Source: Anaerolineae bacterium
GTDB lineage: Bacteria > Chloroflexota > Anaerolineae > Aggregatilineales > Phototrophicaceae
DNA: 33,814 nucleotides
NCBI GenBank assembly: GCA_030950085.1
Contig: JAUZRW010000190.1
Span: forward strand, 1 to 33,814
Direction: 5' to 3'
The translations under genes were made by a program, and so were the position numbers. Below, piece after piece: positions 7,662 through 16,775 of the stretch (its first letter is position 1; each line of letters starts with the position of its first letter). The notes under the pieces were generated by a model. That model saw only the letters and a program-made list of their open reading frames with translations. It made no database searches and had not been told where the DNA came from.

Positions 7662-8909
7662 ATGTACAATAAAAGTACCCGTATTCGCCTAACGAATACT
7701 ATTTTCGTGGCGGAAAGTTTGAATTCGGCATCACGGATTGCAATTTTCACCTTACTGTCGATTATTGCGGTTGAACTCAGTGGAAAGGAGAGTGCTGCCG
7801 GATTACCCTCAACAACGATGACGCTTGCACAAGCACTGATGGCGCTGCCGATTGGTATCTTGATGGGGCGCTTCGGGCGGCGGATTGGTCTCACCCTTAG
7901 TTACAGCATGTCGTGGATTGGCGTTTTACTGGGGCTACTGGCAGTGATTCAAGGTTCTTTTTGGTTACTGTTAGTCAGTTCGGCAATGCTCGGTATGGGA
8001 CGGGCAGGTTCTGACCAAAGCCGTTTCGCAGCCGGTGATATGTTCCCACAAAAAGACCGAGCGCGGATGATTGGGCGCGTCGTTTTCGCAGGAGTCGGTG
8101 GGGCAATATTTGGTCCCTTGCTCGTCAGTCCCGGCACAGCACTGGCAGCCCGATTAGGATTTGACTCCAATACAGGAGCATACCTGATTGGCATTGTACT
8201 TTATATGATTGCAACCTTGCTCATATTCTCCTTACTACGTCCTGAGCCAATGGACATTGCCCGCGAAATAGCAGGTGATGAGAAAAAGAAGAAAGTCGAT
8301 GAAATTGAGCGCCCCTCACGGTCAATCAGAGAATTGCTCAAATTACCGCGTGTCCAACTTGCTGTTCTCTCAATGCTTATCAGTCAGATGGTCATGGTCG
8401 CGCTGATGGTCATTACGCCACTTCATATGCACAATTATAATTATGGCACGGGCGCAGTATCGCAAGTCATTATGGCACACACGTTAGGCATGTTTGGACT
8501 CTCGCCCCTGACAGGTCGCATCATAGACCGCTACGGACGAGTCCCGATGATGATTGCTGGCGCAGTAACACTGGTTCTTTCGGCTATTATTTCACCATTA
8601 TCAACAACAATGCCTGTCTTGGCGCTTGGCTTATTCTTGCTCGGCTTAGGTTGGAATTTCGGCTATATTGCAGGGTCATCACTGCTTGCCGATGCGCTAG
8701 AGGGTGAAGAACGTGCCAAAATGCAGGGGACAAATGATATGCTCGTAGCAGGAGCTGCCGCACTAGGGAGTTTCAGTTCTGGTCTCATTTTCAGTGTTGG
8801 TGGCTATGTTTCAGTCGCCGGAGTAGGCTTGGTACTCGCGCTGCTCTTCGCTTGGATTATATGGATGCTTGCCGCGTCCGAACCGCACATCAAAACCAGT
8901 GCTTTATAA
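7662..8909 (+). CDS. Major facilitator superfamily transporter
   Basis: The 415-residue integral membrane protein has about 12 hydrophobic segments in two halves of six, with a charged central loop near residues 205-225 (DEKKKKVDEIERPSR). MFS motif A is present in both halves: GRFGRRIG after the second helix and GRIIDRYGR after the eighth. The substrate is not predictable; family members export drugs or metabolites by proton antiport. The ATG at 7662 follows a modest AGGATAGG 11 bases upstream, with TATAA immediately before it. It is followed after 112 bp by comEC on the same strand; cotranscription is possible but the two have no known link. Confidence 0.88.
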   Translation: MYNKSTRIRLTNTIFVAESLNSASRIAIFTLLSIIAVELSGKESAAGLPSTTMTLAQALMALPIGILMGRFGRRIGLTLSYSMSWIGVLLGLLAVIQGSFWLLLVSSAMLGMGRAGSDQSRFAAGDMFPQKDRARMIGRVVFAGVGGAIFGPLLVSPGTALAARLGFDSNTGAYLIGIVLYMIATLLIFSLLRPEPMDIAREIAGDEKKKKVDEIERPSRSIRELLKLPRVQLAVLSMLISQMVMVALMVITPLHMHNYNYGTGAVSQVIMAHTLGMFGLSPLTGRIIDRYGRVPMMIAGAVTLVLSAIISPLSTTMPVLALGLFLLGLGWNFGYIAGSSLLADALEGEERAKMQGTNDMLVAGAAALGSFSSGLIFSVGGYVSVAGVGLVLALLFAWIIWMLAASEPHIKTSAL

Positions 8910-9021
8910 TTTACTTGGCGCTAGGCGCATCTCGTCTTCTGCAAAAAGCGTACAAAATTTGCGGAATCCCCTCATCAATGGGTAATATCAGGCTATTAGT
9001 CATTTTATCCACTGGATTGAT

Positions 9022-11373
9022 ATGCGACTGGTTTATATCGCACTGGGCTGGGTATCCGGAATCATACTTGCAGCAACTTATAGTGCCTTCATCCCCCTTT
9101 TCTGGTTGAGTGGCTTGGGTGTGATGGTACTCGTGACGGGTATGGGTTGGGGCGCACGAAGAGGCTGGTATCTGCTGGCGCTAGTCGCCTTATTCGCAGG
9201 CGGTTATCGCTATCAATTTGTGCAACAAACAAGCGACCTAGCGCAATATAACACAGTAGGCGCAGCAACTATCATCGGCGACATTGTGCATGAGCCAGAT
9301 ATTCGGGATGACCGTATTCAGCTTCGGGTTCGGGCAGAAAGTATCAATCTCGGTATCGAGACACATCCCACTGATGGTCTCTTATTGGTCAATGTGCCAC
9401 GGATTGCAGATGTGCGCTATGGCGATAGGGTTCGCATTACAGGACGACTCAATACGCCAGCAACCTATGATACCTTCTCTTATGCAGATTTTCTCGCTCG
9501 TGAAAGTGTCTTCACGATTATGGATAATACCATTGTCGAAGTCTTAGCAACAGATGGCGGCAATGCCATTATTCGTCAACTCTTGAGCATCAAGGCACGT
9601 TTACAAGCAAAAATCGGCGAAAATCTCCCCGACCCTGAAGCAGCTTTGCTGGCAGGTATTTTGCTTGGTAACGAACGGGGACTCGACCCCAAACTGAACG
9701 AAGATTTTACGCGAGTTGGGGCAGCACACATCATTGCTATTAGCGGCTTCAATATGGCAATCATCGCCGGAATCTTGGACGGAACTTTAGGGCGAATTTT
9801 TAGCTCTCGGAAATGGATAGCGACTTTACTCGGTATTGTGCTGTTGGCGTTATATACATTATTGGTTGGGGCGAATGCGGCGGTTATCCGTGCTGCTTTC
9901 ATGAGTAGTTTGCTGTTGATTGCACCGTTATTGAAGCGAAAAACCTACGTTCCGGCATCCTTAGCGGCTGTGGTTATGGTGATGTCTGTAGCACAGCCCA
10001 GCGTATTGTGGGATATCAGCTTTCAGTTGAGTTTTTTCGCTGTATTAGGATTAGCCCTATTCGCAACCCCATTCAGTCAATACTTTGATACACTACTTAA
10101 CAACCTCTTTCCATCAGGATTTGCGCGTCTAGCCAGCGCATTCCTCAGTGAACCCTTAGTGGTTTCGATTGCTGCACTCACAATGACACTTCCATTGACG
10201 ATGCTCTATTTTCAACGCTTGTCGATTGTCAGTTTGCTGGTCAATATATTGGTTGTGCCGATTCAATCCTATGTTCTGATTATCGGTGGTCTAGCCCTTA
10301 TAGTAAGTTTCGTTTTCTCACCCATTGGACAAATGTTATTTTGGATGGACTACGTTTTATTATCATGGTCGATTCGTGTTGTGCGGCAATTTGGTAATCT
10401 AACATTTGCGGATGTTGTTGTATCTTTTGATAGACGATTGGTGTGGGCTTTTTTTGCAATAATCATAGGAGCAGCCATTATGCGTGCCGAACAATTTTCG
10501 TGGGTGCGGCGGCTTGATAACTTAATTCGTAGTCGCAGTGTTTTTACAGCAATTATCGTATCGGCGGCTTGTCTCTTCATCCTCATAGTCAGTGTTTTCT
10601 ATAGCCGTCCGGATGGCAATTTGCATGTTTGGTGGCTTGATGTTGGGCATAGTCACGCTGTTTTTATCGAAACACCCGGCGGTAGTCAAATATTGATTGA
10701 TGGTGGGCGTTTCCCGTCACGATTACTGACTTCCATTGGTGATAGAATGCCTTTTTATGACCGCACTATTGAAATCGTGGTCATTACCCGTCATGACGAA
10801 TTTGATACAGGGGCGTTATCAGCAGTGCTTGAACGCTATGATGCCGGAGTTGTCCTCACAAATGGACAAGTGCGACTCAGCGACAGTTATGTTGAATTAG
10901 AAAATGCCATTGCACCGTATGATGTCGTGACAGTCCGTGCTGGATATCGTATTGAAATTGATGATGGCACACTGATTGAGGTTTTATATCCAACACAAAC
11001 CCCGTCATATAATGACAATCTAGGTGATAGTGTTATCGTCCTACGTATCACTTATGGCGATATCTCATTTTTGATACCATCAGATTTAAGTCGCCGTGGG
11101 CAATCGTTATTATTGGAAAATGGTCAATGGTCTCTCGCAACTGTGATGGCTTTACCACAACATGGGACACAACGCAGTCTGGATGAGGTATTTTTAGCAG
11201 CCGCACAACCACAAGCAATCGTTTTGCAAAGTGATATAGCCAATCGACGCGGCGACCCCGATAGGGACATATTGGCAATGCTGGAAGACACCCCTCTGTA
11301 TCGCACGGATGAAAGTGGAACGCTTCACTTTTATACGGATGGAAGCGTTCTATGGTTTGTCGGTGAAGGTTAA
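9022..11373 (+). CDS. comEC: ComEC/Rec2-family DNA uptake protein with degenerate metallo-beta-lactamase domain
   Basis: The 783-residue protein has the three-part ComEC layout: N-terminal membrane/OB-like part (about 1-200), the competence membrane domain (about 205-490, with HIIAISGFNMAIIAGIL), and a C-terminal metallo-beta-lactamase-like domain (about 535-780, starting WLDVGHSHAVF). ComEC forms the inner-membrane channel for single-stranded DNA in transformation. In this copy the metal motif, normally H-x-H-x-D-H, reads TRHDEFDTG at residues 589-597, and the usual HHGS block reads QHGT (713-716), so the nuclease centre looks damaged. The membrane part appears intact. Its stop overlaps the stop of the convergent gene at 11370 by three bases. 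The family call is firm; loss of nuclease function is an inference. Confidence 0.92.
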   Translation: MRLVYIALGWVSGIILAATYSAFIPLFWLSGLGVMVLVTGMGWGARRGWYLLALVALFAGGYRYQFVQQTSDLAQYNTVGAATIIGDIVHEPDIRDDRIQLRVRAESINLGIETHPTDGLLLVNVPRIADVRYGDRVRITGRLNTPATYDTFSYADFLARESVFTIMDNTIVEVLATDGGNAIIRQLLSIKARLQAKIGENLPDPEAALLAGILLGNERGLDPKLNEDFTRVGAAHIIAISGFNMAIIAGILDGTLGRIFSSRKWIATLLGIVLLALYTLLVGANAAVIRAAFMSSLLLIAPLLKRKTYVPASLAAVVMVMSVAQPSVLWDISFQLSFFAVLGLALFATPFSQYFDTLLNNLFPSGFARLASAFLSEPLVVSIAALTMTLPLTMLYFQRLSIVSLLVNILVVPIQSYVLIIGGLALIVSFVFSPIGQMLFWMDYVLLSWSIRVVRQFGNLTFADVVVSFDRRLVWAFFAIIIGAAIMRAEQFSWVRRLDNLIRSRSVFTAIIVSAACLFILIVSVFYSRPDGNLHVWWLDVGHSHAVFIETPGGSQILIDGGRFPSRLLTSIGDRMPFYDRTIEIVVITRHDEFDTGALSAVLERYDAGVVLTNGQVRLSDSYVELENAIAPYDVVTVRAGYRIEIDDGTLIEVLYPTQTPSYNDNLGDSVIVLRITYGDISFLIPSDLSRRGQSLLLENGQWSLATVMALPQHGTQRSLDEVFLAAAQPQAIVLQSDIANRRGDPDRDILAMLEDTPLYRTDESGTLHFYTDGSVLWFVGEG

Positions 11374-11804
11374 AACGATGTCAGAAATAGAGGGCGAACT
11401 GCCGCTTCGCTGACGAGTAAGCCAAAGGTCATCAACAAGTACAAACCCCCAGCAAGAGATGTCACAAGACACATCATAATTGCAGGACCGGGCTTCTTCT
11501 TCCCTTTACGGATTGACCCTACTGTAATCGCCGGAAAGACGAATATGCCAACATGAACAATAAATGCGAATAAGGCATTTGTTGATTCACCCTCATTTAT
11601 CAAAATAGATTGTGTAATAAGTAAATCAACGACACAAAACAACATTGTAGCAAACAGCAGATATTGGGCGCGGTCATTGCCATCCGGTAACAAGGCGAGT
11701 ACCAAAATACTGCCAATGAACGTCGCGTAAACGAGAATATCTGCGACACTATCCGGTCTCAGATTCGTCCCCGCATTGGCTAAGATTATACTAACTTGAT
11801 CCAT
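11370..11804 (-). CDS. Small four-helix integral membrane protein of unknown function
   Basis: The protein has 144 residues from the ATG at 11804, with four hydrophobic segments (ADILVYATFIGSILVLALL, then YLLFATMLFCVVDLLI, then ALFAFIVHVGIFVFPAI, then IMMCLVTSLAGGLYLLM) and a short basic loop KGKKKPGP before the last. A longer frame could start at a GTG at 11822, but that GTG lies inside the GAAGGAGAAG ribosome binding site of the ATG at 11804, so the shorter start is right. Upstream on its strand are overlapping TATACT/TATAAT hexamers (11834-11844). I do not recognise the family. It is convergent with comEC, with a 3-bp overlap. Confidence 0.7.
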   Translation of the reverse strand: MDQVSIILANAGTNLRPDSVADILVYATFIGSILVLALLPDGNDRAQYLLFATMLFCVVDLLITQSILINEGESTNALFAFIVHVGIFVFPAITVGSIRKGKKKPGPAIMMCLVTSLAGGLYLLMTFGLLVSEAAVRPLFLTSF

Positions 11805-11953
11805 AAACGACTTCTCCTTCACTCAAAATTTCAATTATAGTATACTCGATTCATTGCGTCTCTACTTGTTAGGTTTTTGTGAGCAATTTCCACAATACCT
11901 AATCTCATGATACAGTTGTAGCGGATGAGTACAAAAGCGAGGATACAATCACT

Positions 11954-12991
11954 TTGAAGCAACTTAAGCAACTTCTCGTGCATTTACAGCGTTGGTGGAC
12001 GCAACGTTCACAGCCTACACAATCACTGGGTAGTTATATCTGGAAGGCAATTACAAACTTCACTCGGACAAATACGGGTGGAAGACAAGCTGCTGGACTT
12101 GCTTACTATGCCATATTTTCAATTTTTCCATTGACTCTGTTATTAGCCGTCAATATTGGAAGACTCGTTGGACCGGCAGTTGCTGAAGAACAAATCATCC
12201 AAGGCTTGCAATTGTTCTTACCACAAAATACCGTAGACCTTATCCAAACTGTGCTGACAGATACACTCCAACAAGGCAATTCGTTTGGCTTAGTGGCAAC
12301 AGTGGCATTGTTATGGGCAGCATTGGGTTTATTTAACAACATCTCGCATTCGCTCGATAGTATTTTTGGTGCGACTGAGGGGCGCGGGGTTTGGCGGCAA
12401 CGTGTCTTAACTATTATCATGGGTTTAACCTTGATTGTCTTAGTCGGGGCATCCTTTGTGACTTCTGGTGTTCTACGCTTGATTAGTGCCTTAACACCGG
12501 GTAACCCGAGTATCTGGGTGACGATTGGTACTTTCTTTTTGCCGATTGGCTTGGATATTGTGATATTTGCCCTCTTGTTCCAGTATGTACCGACTGTGGA
12601 TGTTCATTGGGATGCTGTATGGCCGGCGGCAGTTTTTGGCGCAGTTGGATGGGAAGTTGCCAAGCAAGCCTTTGAGTGGTATTTGACCAATCTCGCAAAC
12701 TACCAGATTATTTATGGCAGTATTGCAACGGGTATTGTGCTACTATTTTGGGCATGGGTAATCGCCTCTATTTTTCTGTTTAGCGCCCAACTGTGTGCGC
12801 GACTGAATGAATGGTTATCAGATTACGAGGCATACCGATTGGCTGAACACGAACAGCCGCATTCGATTACGATTACATTCCAAGAAGAATTGCTACCCCC
12901 ACCCCCCCCATTGCCAGAATTAGAAACGCTTTCTAATTCAAAGGCAGTTCTCGAATACGTAGAAACGCTCAATCCGATAGAAAATGACTGA
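11954..12991 (+). CDS. YihY/BrkB family inner membrane protein
   Basis: The 345-residue protein has six hydrophobic segments and the YihY/BrkB signature near residues 40-65 (GGRQAAGLAYYAIFSIFPLT). Later conserved parts include LWAALGLFNNISHSLDSIFG and YGSIATGIVLLFWAWVIASI. The biochemical function of this family is unsettled (a transporter or envelope role has been suggested). The start is TTG at 11954 with GAGGAT about 10 bases upstream; no in-frame ATG fits before the conserved region. The C-terminal cytoplasmic tail contains a proline run (LLPPPPPLPEL) encoded by C5-A-C8 at 12896-12909, a tract prone to slippage. Confidence 0.87.
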   Translation: MKQLKQLLVHLQRWWTQRSQPTQSLGSYIWKAITNFTRTNTGGRQAAGLAYYAIFSIFPLTLLLAVNIGRLVGPAVAEEQIIQGLQLFLPQNTVDLIQTVLTDTLQQGNSFGLVATVALLWAALGLFNNISHSLDSIFGATEGRGVWRQRVLTIIMGLTLIVLVGASFVTSGVLRLISALTPGNPSIWVTIGTFFLPIGLDIVIFALLFQYVPTVDVHWDAVWPAAVFGAVGWEVAKQAFEWYLTNLANYQIIYGSIATGIVLLFWAWVIASIFLFSAQLCARLNEWLSDYEAYRLAEHEQPHSITITFQEELLPPPPPLPELETLSNSKAVLEYVETLNPIEND

Positions 12992-13110
12992 CACACATGT
13001 CAAAGTGACTATGGTAGCGACTGTAATTGAATGTGGCGCTTCGTCATTGTTTGATATACACTACGGCACTTAGTTAACCTAAAATTACAGAGAGCAGTAG
13101 AGCAAACTAT

Positions 13111-13653
13111 ATGTCAGATTTTATCGATTTTGACCCGGAAGGTGATGAGGTCGTAAATCGTGAAGTAATTGAACATAATCCGCCATCTACAGACCGTAGC
13201 CATGCGCGACGGGTTACATTACAAGCCCTCTATGAAGTTGATAGTGTAGGACATGCGATTGGCAGAGTTCTCAATAATCTTTTGACCCATAGTGTCGAAA
13301 ACAGTCGAGTCAAAGGCTATGTCACACGCCTCGCCAAAGGTGTGGATAGTAAGCAAAATGACTTAGATACCGTTTTGCAAAAATACGCCCCAGAGTGGCC
13401 TATCAGCCAAGTTGCTGTGATTGACCGCAATATTCTCCGCATCGCCCTCTATGAGATGGCAGTTACGACACAGATACCTATCGGAGTGGCAATAGATGAG
13501 GCAATGGAATTGGCAAAGTTGTATGGGGCAGAAAATACGCTGCGTTTCATCAATGGTGTCTTAGGGTCTATTGCTGATAATTTAGAAGAAGTCCGTCTCT
13601 TCCTCGCATCTGAAACAGCACCCACCGTAGAAAACGAAAACACAGATGAATAG
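13111..13653 (+). CDS. nusB: Transcription antitermination factor NusB
   Basis: NusB binds boxA RNA with NusE (S10) and supports rRNA antitermination. The 180-residue protein has the NusB fold pattern: RRVTLQALYEVD near residue 35, IDRNILRIALYEM near 107, IPIGVAIDEAMELAKLYG, and the C-terminal RFINGVLGSIADNL. Compared with the roughly 140-residue E. coli protein it has an acidic N-terminal extension of about 30 residues (MSDFIDFDPEGDEVVNREVI) and a short acidic tail. The ribosome binding site is weak (GAGAGCAG). It stands alone; the usual ribH or accessory neighbours are absent. Confidence 0.93.
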   Translation: MSDFIDFDPEGDEVVNREVIEHNPPSTDRSHARRVTLQALYEVDSVGHAIGRVLNNLLTHSVENSRVKGYVTRLAKGVDSKQNDLDTVLQKYAPEWPISQVAVIDRNILRIALYEMAVTTQIPIGVAIDEAMELAKLYGAENTLRFINGVLGSIADNLEEVRLFLASETAPTVENENTDE

Positions 13654-13689
13654 TTTTTCATATGCGTTATTTGTAGAGTCCGATAAGTG

Positions 13690-13797
13690 CTTAGAAAATG
13701 CGTAACGCAAAGATGCAAAGGGTGAAAGGCGCAAAGAAAGGTTTTGAATAGAAATCTTGGCGCTTTGGCGTTTTGGCGGTTCAGCTTTTTTTCTAAG
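13690..13797. repeat. GCAAAG/CTTTGCG hairpin repeat, most complete copy with 9-bp terminal inverted repeats
   Basis: The outer ends are a perfect 9-bp inverted repeat: CTTAGAAAA (13690-13698) and TTTTCTAAG (13789-13797). Inside are a left arm with AACGCAAAGATGCAAAG and GGCGCAAAG (to 13736) and a right arm CTTGGCGCTTTGGCG with TTTTGGCGGTTCA (13756-13783), imperfectly complementary. The whole 108-bp unit would fold as one long hairpin. The left part from 13674 aligns without gaps to 33736-33798 (49 of 63 positions identical by my count). It has no coding content and is MITE-like in form. Confidence 0.8.
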
Positions 13798-13869
13798 TTT
13801 TTCCCAGATTCTGCATATTACAATACCGTCGTTTTGTATAGAAATTAGCCAAATAAGGATACATAGCCA

Positions 13870-15042
13870 ATGCCAAAAGACCTCATTGCGCCGCATGGTG
13901 GCAGCTTGATTAACCGTGTCGTGGCAGATGACCAACGTGATGCCATGCTGACTCGCGCCCAAAATGCACCCCTTGTCACACTTTCAGATGTCGCCCTCTC
14001 TGACCTTAATTTAATTGCCATCGGAGTCGTCAGTCCGTTAACAGGTTTTATGGGCAGTGAAGATTACAAGCGCGTTGTTCATGACATGCACCTGATAAGC
14101 GGTCTGCCGTGGTCAATCCCGATTACCTTACCCACCGCGACAGATATTGCGGATACACTAAAAGTCGGGCAAGATGTGGCACTTGCGGATAAATCGGGCA
14201 AGGTTGTCGCCATCCTCGAACTCAGCGAAAAGTTCACTTACAATAAAGAAGTAGAAGCACAAAATGTCTATCGCACGACAGAAGAAGCGCACCCCGGTGT
14301 CGCACGCCTCTATATGCAGGGTGATGTTTACCTCGCAGGCGATGTTTGGGTTCTTGAGATGCCTGAGCCAGAATATCCAAATGAATTCCTCACACCCGCA
14401 CAGACTCGCGCTAAATTCATCGAAAAAGGCTGGAAAGAAATTGTCGCTTTCCAGACTCGCAACCCGATTCATCGCGCTCATGAGTATTTGCAAAAAGTAG
14501 CCATGGAAATTGTGGATGGCTTGATGTTGCATCCACTGGTGGGCGAAACCAAATCTGATGATGTCCCAGCAGATATTCGTATGGAAAGTTATCGCGTTGT
14601 ACTGGAGCATTACTATCCTAAAGACCGTGTTTTGCTGAATACGTTCCCAGCAGCGATGCGTTATGCTGGACCCCGTGAAGCTATCTTCCATGCCCTGTGC
14701 CGCAAAAATTACGGTTGCTCGCACTTTATCGTCGGGCGTGACCATGCCGGAGTCGGCAAATACTATGGCACATACGATGCACAAGAGCTATTCGATGAAT
14801 TCGATAAGCGCCTCATTGATATTACACCCTTAAAGTTTGAACATGCCTTTTACAGCAAAAAACAGCAAACTATCGTGACCGCAAAAACATCTATCTATGG
14901 TAAAGATGATTGGATGTTCCTCAGTGGGACACAAATACGCGAAATTTTAACTCGTGGCGAACCTTTGCCAGAAGAATTTACTCGTCCCGAAGTGAGTGAA
15001 GTTTTACTGCGCGGTTATCAGCAGATGAAAAGCGAGAGCTAG
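13870..15042 (+). CDS. sat: Sulfate adenylyltransferase (ATP sulfurylase)
   Basis: Sat forms adenosine 5'-phosphosulfate and PPi from ATP and sulfate in the cytoplasm. The 390-residue, single-chain Sat type is not the CysDN type. The nucleotide-binding motif QTRNPIHRAH is at residues 195-204 and GRDHAGVGKYYG starts at 289; the N-terminal domain (MPKDLIAPHGGSLINRVV) and the C-terminal SGTQIREIL are typical. There is no fused APS kinase domain; a separate apsK lies 1.7 kb downstream. AGGATA precedes the ATG by 8 bases. It is followed 7 bp later by a phosphodiesterase-fold gene, suggesting one transcript. No dissimilatory aprAB genes are present, so activation for assimilation or sulfation is the likely use. 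Confidence 0.96.
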   Translation: MPKDLIAPHGGSLINRVVADDQRDAMLTRAQNAPLVTLSDVALSDLNLIAIGVVSPLTGFMGSEDYKRVVHDMHLISGLPWSIPITLPTATDIADTLKVGQDVALADKSGKVVAILELSEKFTYNKEVEAQNVYRTTEEAHPGVARLYMQGDVYLAGDVWVLEMPEPEYPNEFLTPAQTRAKFIEKGWKEIVAFQTRNPIHRAHEYLQKVAMEIVDGLMLHPLVGETKSDDVPADIRMESYRVVLEHYYPKDRVLLNTFPAAMRYAGPREAIFHALCRKNYGCSHFIVGRDHAGVGKYYGTYDAQELFDEFDKRLIDITPLKFEHAFYSKKQQTIVTAKTSIYGKDDWMFLSGTQIREILTRGEPLPEEFTRPEVSEVLLRGYQQMKSES

Positions 15043-15049
15043 AATCGCA

Positions 15050-16459
15050 ATGTTGCAATTGTTTGGACGGCATAACAAAGCACAGCGCGTTTTATTGTTG
15101 GGGCTAGATTGCGCTAGTCCACACCTCATTTTTCAGCAGTTCAGAGATGATTTACCGACGTTGCATTCGTTGATGCAAGACGGGACATGGGGCGAATTAG
15201 AGTCTTCGATTCCTTGCATCACTGTTCCGGCATGGGCAAGCATGACCAGCAGCCGTGACCCCGGTGTATTGGGTATTTATGGCTTTCGCAATCGGGCAGA
15301 TTATTCTTACGATGCGCTCACGGTAGCGAATAGCAGTGCCATCAAAGAAGCGCGTGTCTGGGATATCATTGGTGAAGATGGCAAGCAATCACTCGTGATG
15401 AATGTCCCACAGACTTACCCTGTAAAACCGATAAATGGGCATCTCGCCAGTAGCTTTCTGACACCCCATACAGGCGCACAATTTGCTTACCCTGCCATCT
15501 TCAAACAAGAAATCCTCAAGATTGCACCCCATTATGATTTTGATGTACGCAATTTTCGCAATGTAGAACGAGCGGAATTGCTACAAAGACTCATTGACCT
15601 AACAGAAATTCAATATCGTGTCTTAGAATATGCCCTCACACACAAGGACTGGCATTTTGCGATGCACGTCAATATCGGCGTTGACCGTATTCATCATGCC
15701 TTCTGGCGCTATCATGACCCACAACATCGCCTCCACGAAGCACGTAGCCCCTTTACAAATGCGATTCGGGATTACTATAAGCTGGTTGATACTTGGATTG
15801 GTCGTATCCTTAAGCAAGTCGATGAGGATGTGACCGTTATCATTGCCAGTGACCATGGGGTTAAGCGTATGGATGGCGCAATTGCCATTAACGAATGGTT
15901 GTGGCGGAATGGCTGGTTGGTTCTCAAAAATGAACCTGACAGCGCAACAACATTCTCACATGATATCGTCGATTGGTCACGCACGAAAGCATGGTCAACG
16001 GGAGGCTATTACGGGCGCATTTTCTTGAATGTAGCGGAACGTGAACCACAAGGGGTTATTGCACAATCTGATTATGAAAAAGTTCGTGATGACTTAGCCG
16101 CGCAAATAAAAGCTATCCCTGATGATAAGGGTCAGCCACTCAATACGCAGGTTTTTACTCCACAGGCTATTTATCAAGAGGTGAATCATATCGCACCGGA
16201 TTTAATGGTTTATTTCGGCGATTTACATTGGCGCGCAGTTGGAGGTATTGGCTTGGGACAGCATTTTACACTCGAAAATGATATCGGTCCCGATGATGCC
16301 AATCATGCCCCAAATGGCATGTTCATACTGCGCCATCCACACAAAAAAGGGCGTGGTTGTGTGACGAGTTCGCAATTGATGGATATTGCACCCACTATCT
16401 TAAACCTTATGCAAATCCCAATTCCGAAGACGATGCAAGGTCATATCATCGAAATATAA
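15050..16459 (+). CDS. Type I phosphodiesterase / nucleotide pyrophosphatase (alkaline phosphatase superfamily)
   Basis: The 469-residue protein has the metal and nucleophile set of the PF01663-type alkaline phosphatase fold: D20 (LLLGLDCASP), nucleophile T58 (PCITVPAWASMTS), D212 with H216 (GVDRIHHAFW), D268 with H269 (IIASDHGVKRMDG) and H419 (DANHAPNGMF). There is no signal peptide, so it is likely cytoplasmic. It starts 7 bp after sat, with its ribosome binding region inside the end of sat, so the two are coupled. The substrate is unknown; by context it might hydrolyse APS, PAPS or another nucleotide or sulfate/phosphate ester, but that is only a hypothesis. It is not a formylglycine sulfatase, because the C-x-P-x-R motif is missing. 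Confidence 0.85.
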   Translation: MLQLFGRHNKAQRVLLLGLDCASPHLIFQQFRDDLPTLHSLMQDGTWGELESSIPCITVPAWASMTSSRDPGVLGIYGFRNRADYSYDALTVANSSAIKEARVWDIIGEDGKQSLVMNVPQTYPVKPINGHLASSFLTPHTGAQFAYPAIFKQEILKIAPHYDFDVRNFRNVERAELLQRLIDLTEIQYRVLEYALTHKDWHFAMHVNIGVDRIHHAFWRYHDPQHRLHEARSPFTNAIRDYYKLVDTWIGRILKQVDEDVTVIIASDHGVKRMDGAIAINEWLWRNGWLVLKNEPDSATTFSHDIVDWSRTKAWSTGGYYGRIFLNVAEREPQGVIAQSDYEKVRDDLAAQIKAIPDDKGQPLNTQVFTPQAIYQEVNHIAPDLMVYFGDLHWRAVGGIGLGQHFTLENDIGPDDANHAPNGMFILRHPHKKGRGCVTSSQLMDIAPTILNLMQIPIPKTMQGHIIEI

Positions 16460-16775
16460 GCGATTTGCCCTTGAACAAGTTGAATATTGAGTCTATAACA
16501 TAACGGCTTTTCTAAAATACGTTCTATATGGACTATGTGGAATGGTAAAGGCGATTCAATCTGTACTTTGAATTACCAGTAAGCGCAAGAATAGCTTTCA
16601 GCAGGTCAGCATTTCAGCTTATGGCAGAATAGCATCTTATTCACTCATTATTTTGGCGACTTGGCGGTTCAAAAAATAAAATAGGTACTTTTAGTTTAGA
16701 CAGTCATTTCACAGTTTGCGTAAAAGGGCATCGTTTATTACAAGGTCGTATATCTAATTTATCAGGAGTTTGTAC
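16460..16775. other. Gap between the phosphodiesterase gene and apsK
   Basis: This 316-bp stretch has no convincing ORF. It holds a partial copy of the CTTTGCG repeat (16651-16674) and ends with the apsK ribosome binding site AGGAG at 16764-16768. No intrinsic terminator is clear, so readthrough from sat into apsK is possible. Confidence 0.6.
16651..16674. repeat. Partial GCAAAG/CTTTGCG repeat (right arm only)
   Basis: TTTTGGCGACTTGGCGGTTC matches the right arm of the copy at 13771-13783 and of the copy at 1790-1806. I see no matching left arm next to it, so this is a solo or decayed arm. Confidence 0.55.

Noticed and set aside
12992-13110. Possible tRNA or small RNA gene between the YihY gene and nusB
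   Set aside because: I found no cloverleaf, T-loop or terminator; nothing recognisable is in this gap.
14158-14784. 208-codon minus-strand open frame inside sat
   Set aside because: It is fully antisense to a conserved enzyme and its translation is cysteine- and phenylalanine-rich with no family features.
15050-16459. Possible sulfatase next to sat
   Set aside because: The formylglycine motif C-x-P-x-R is absent; the metal ligands and T58 fit the type I phosphodiesterase branch instead.
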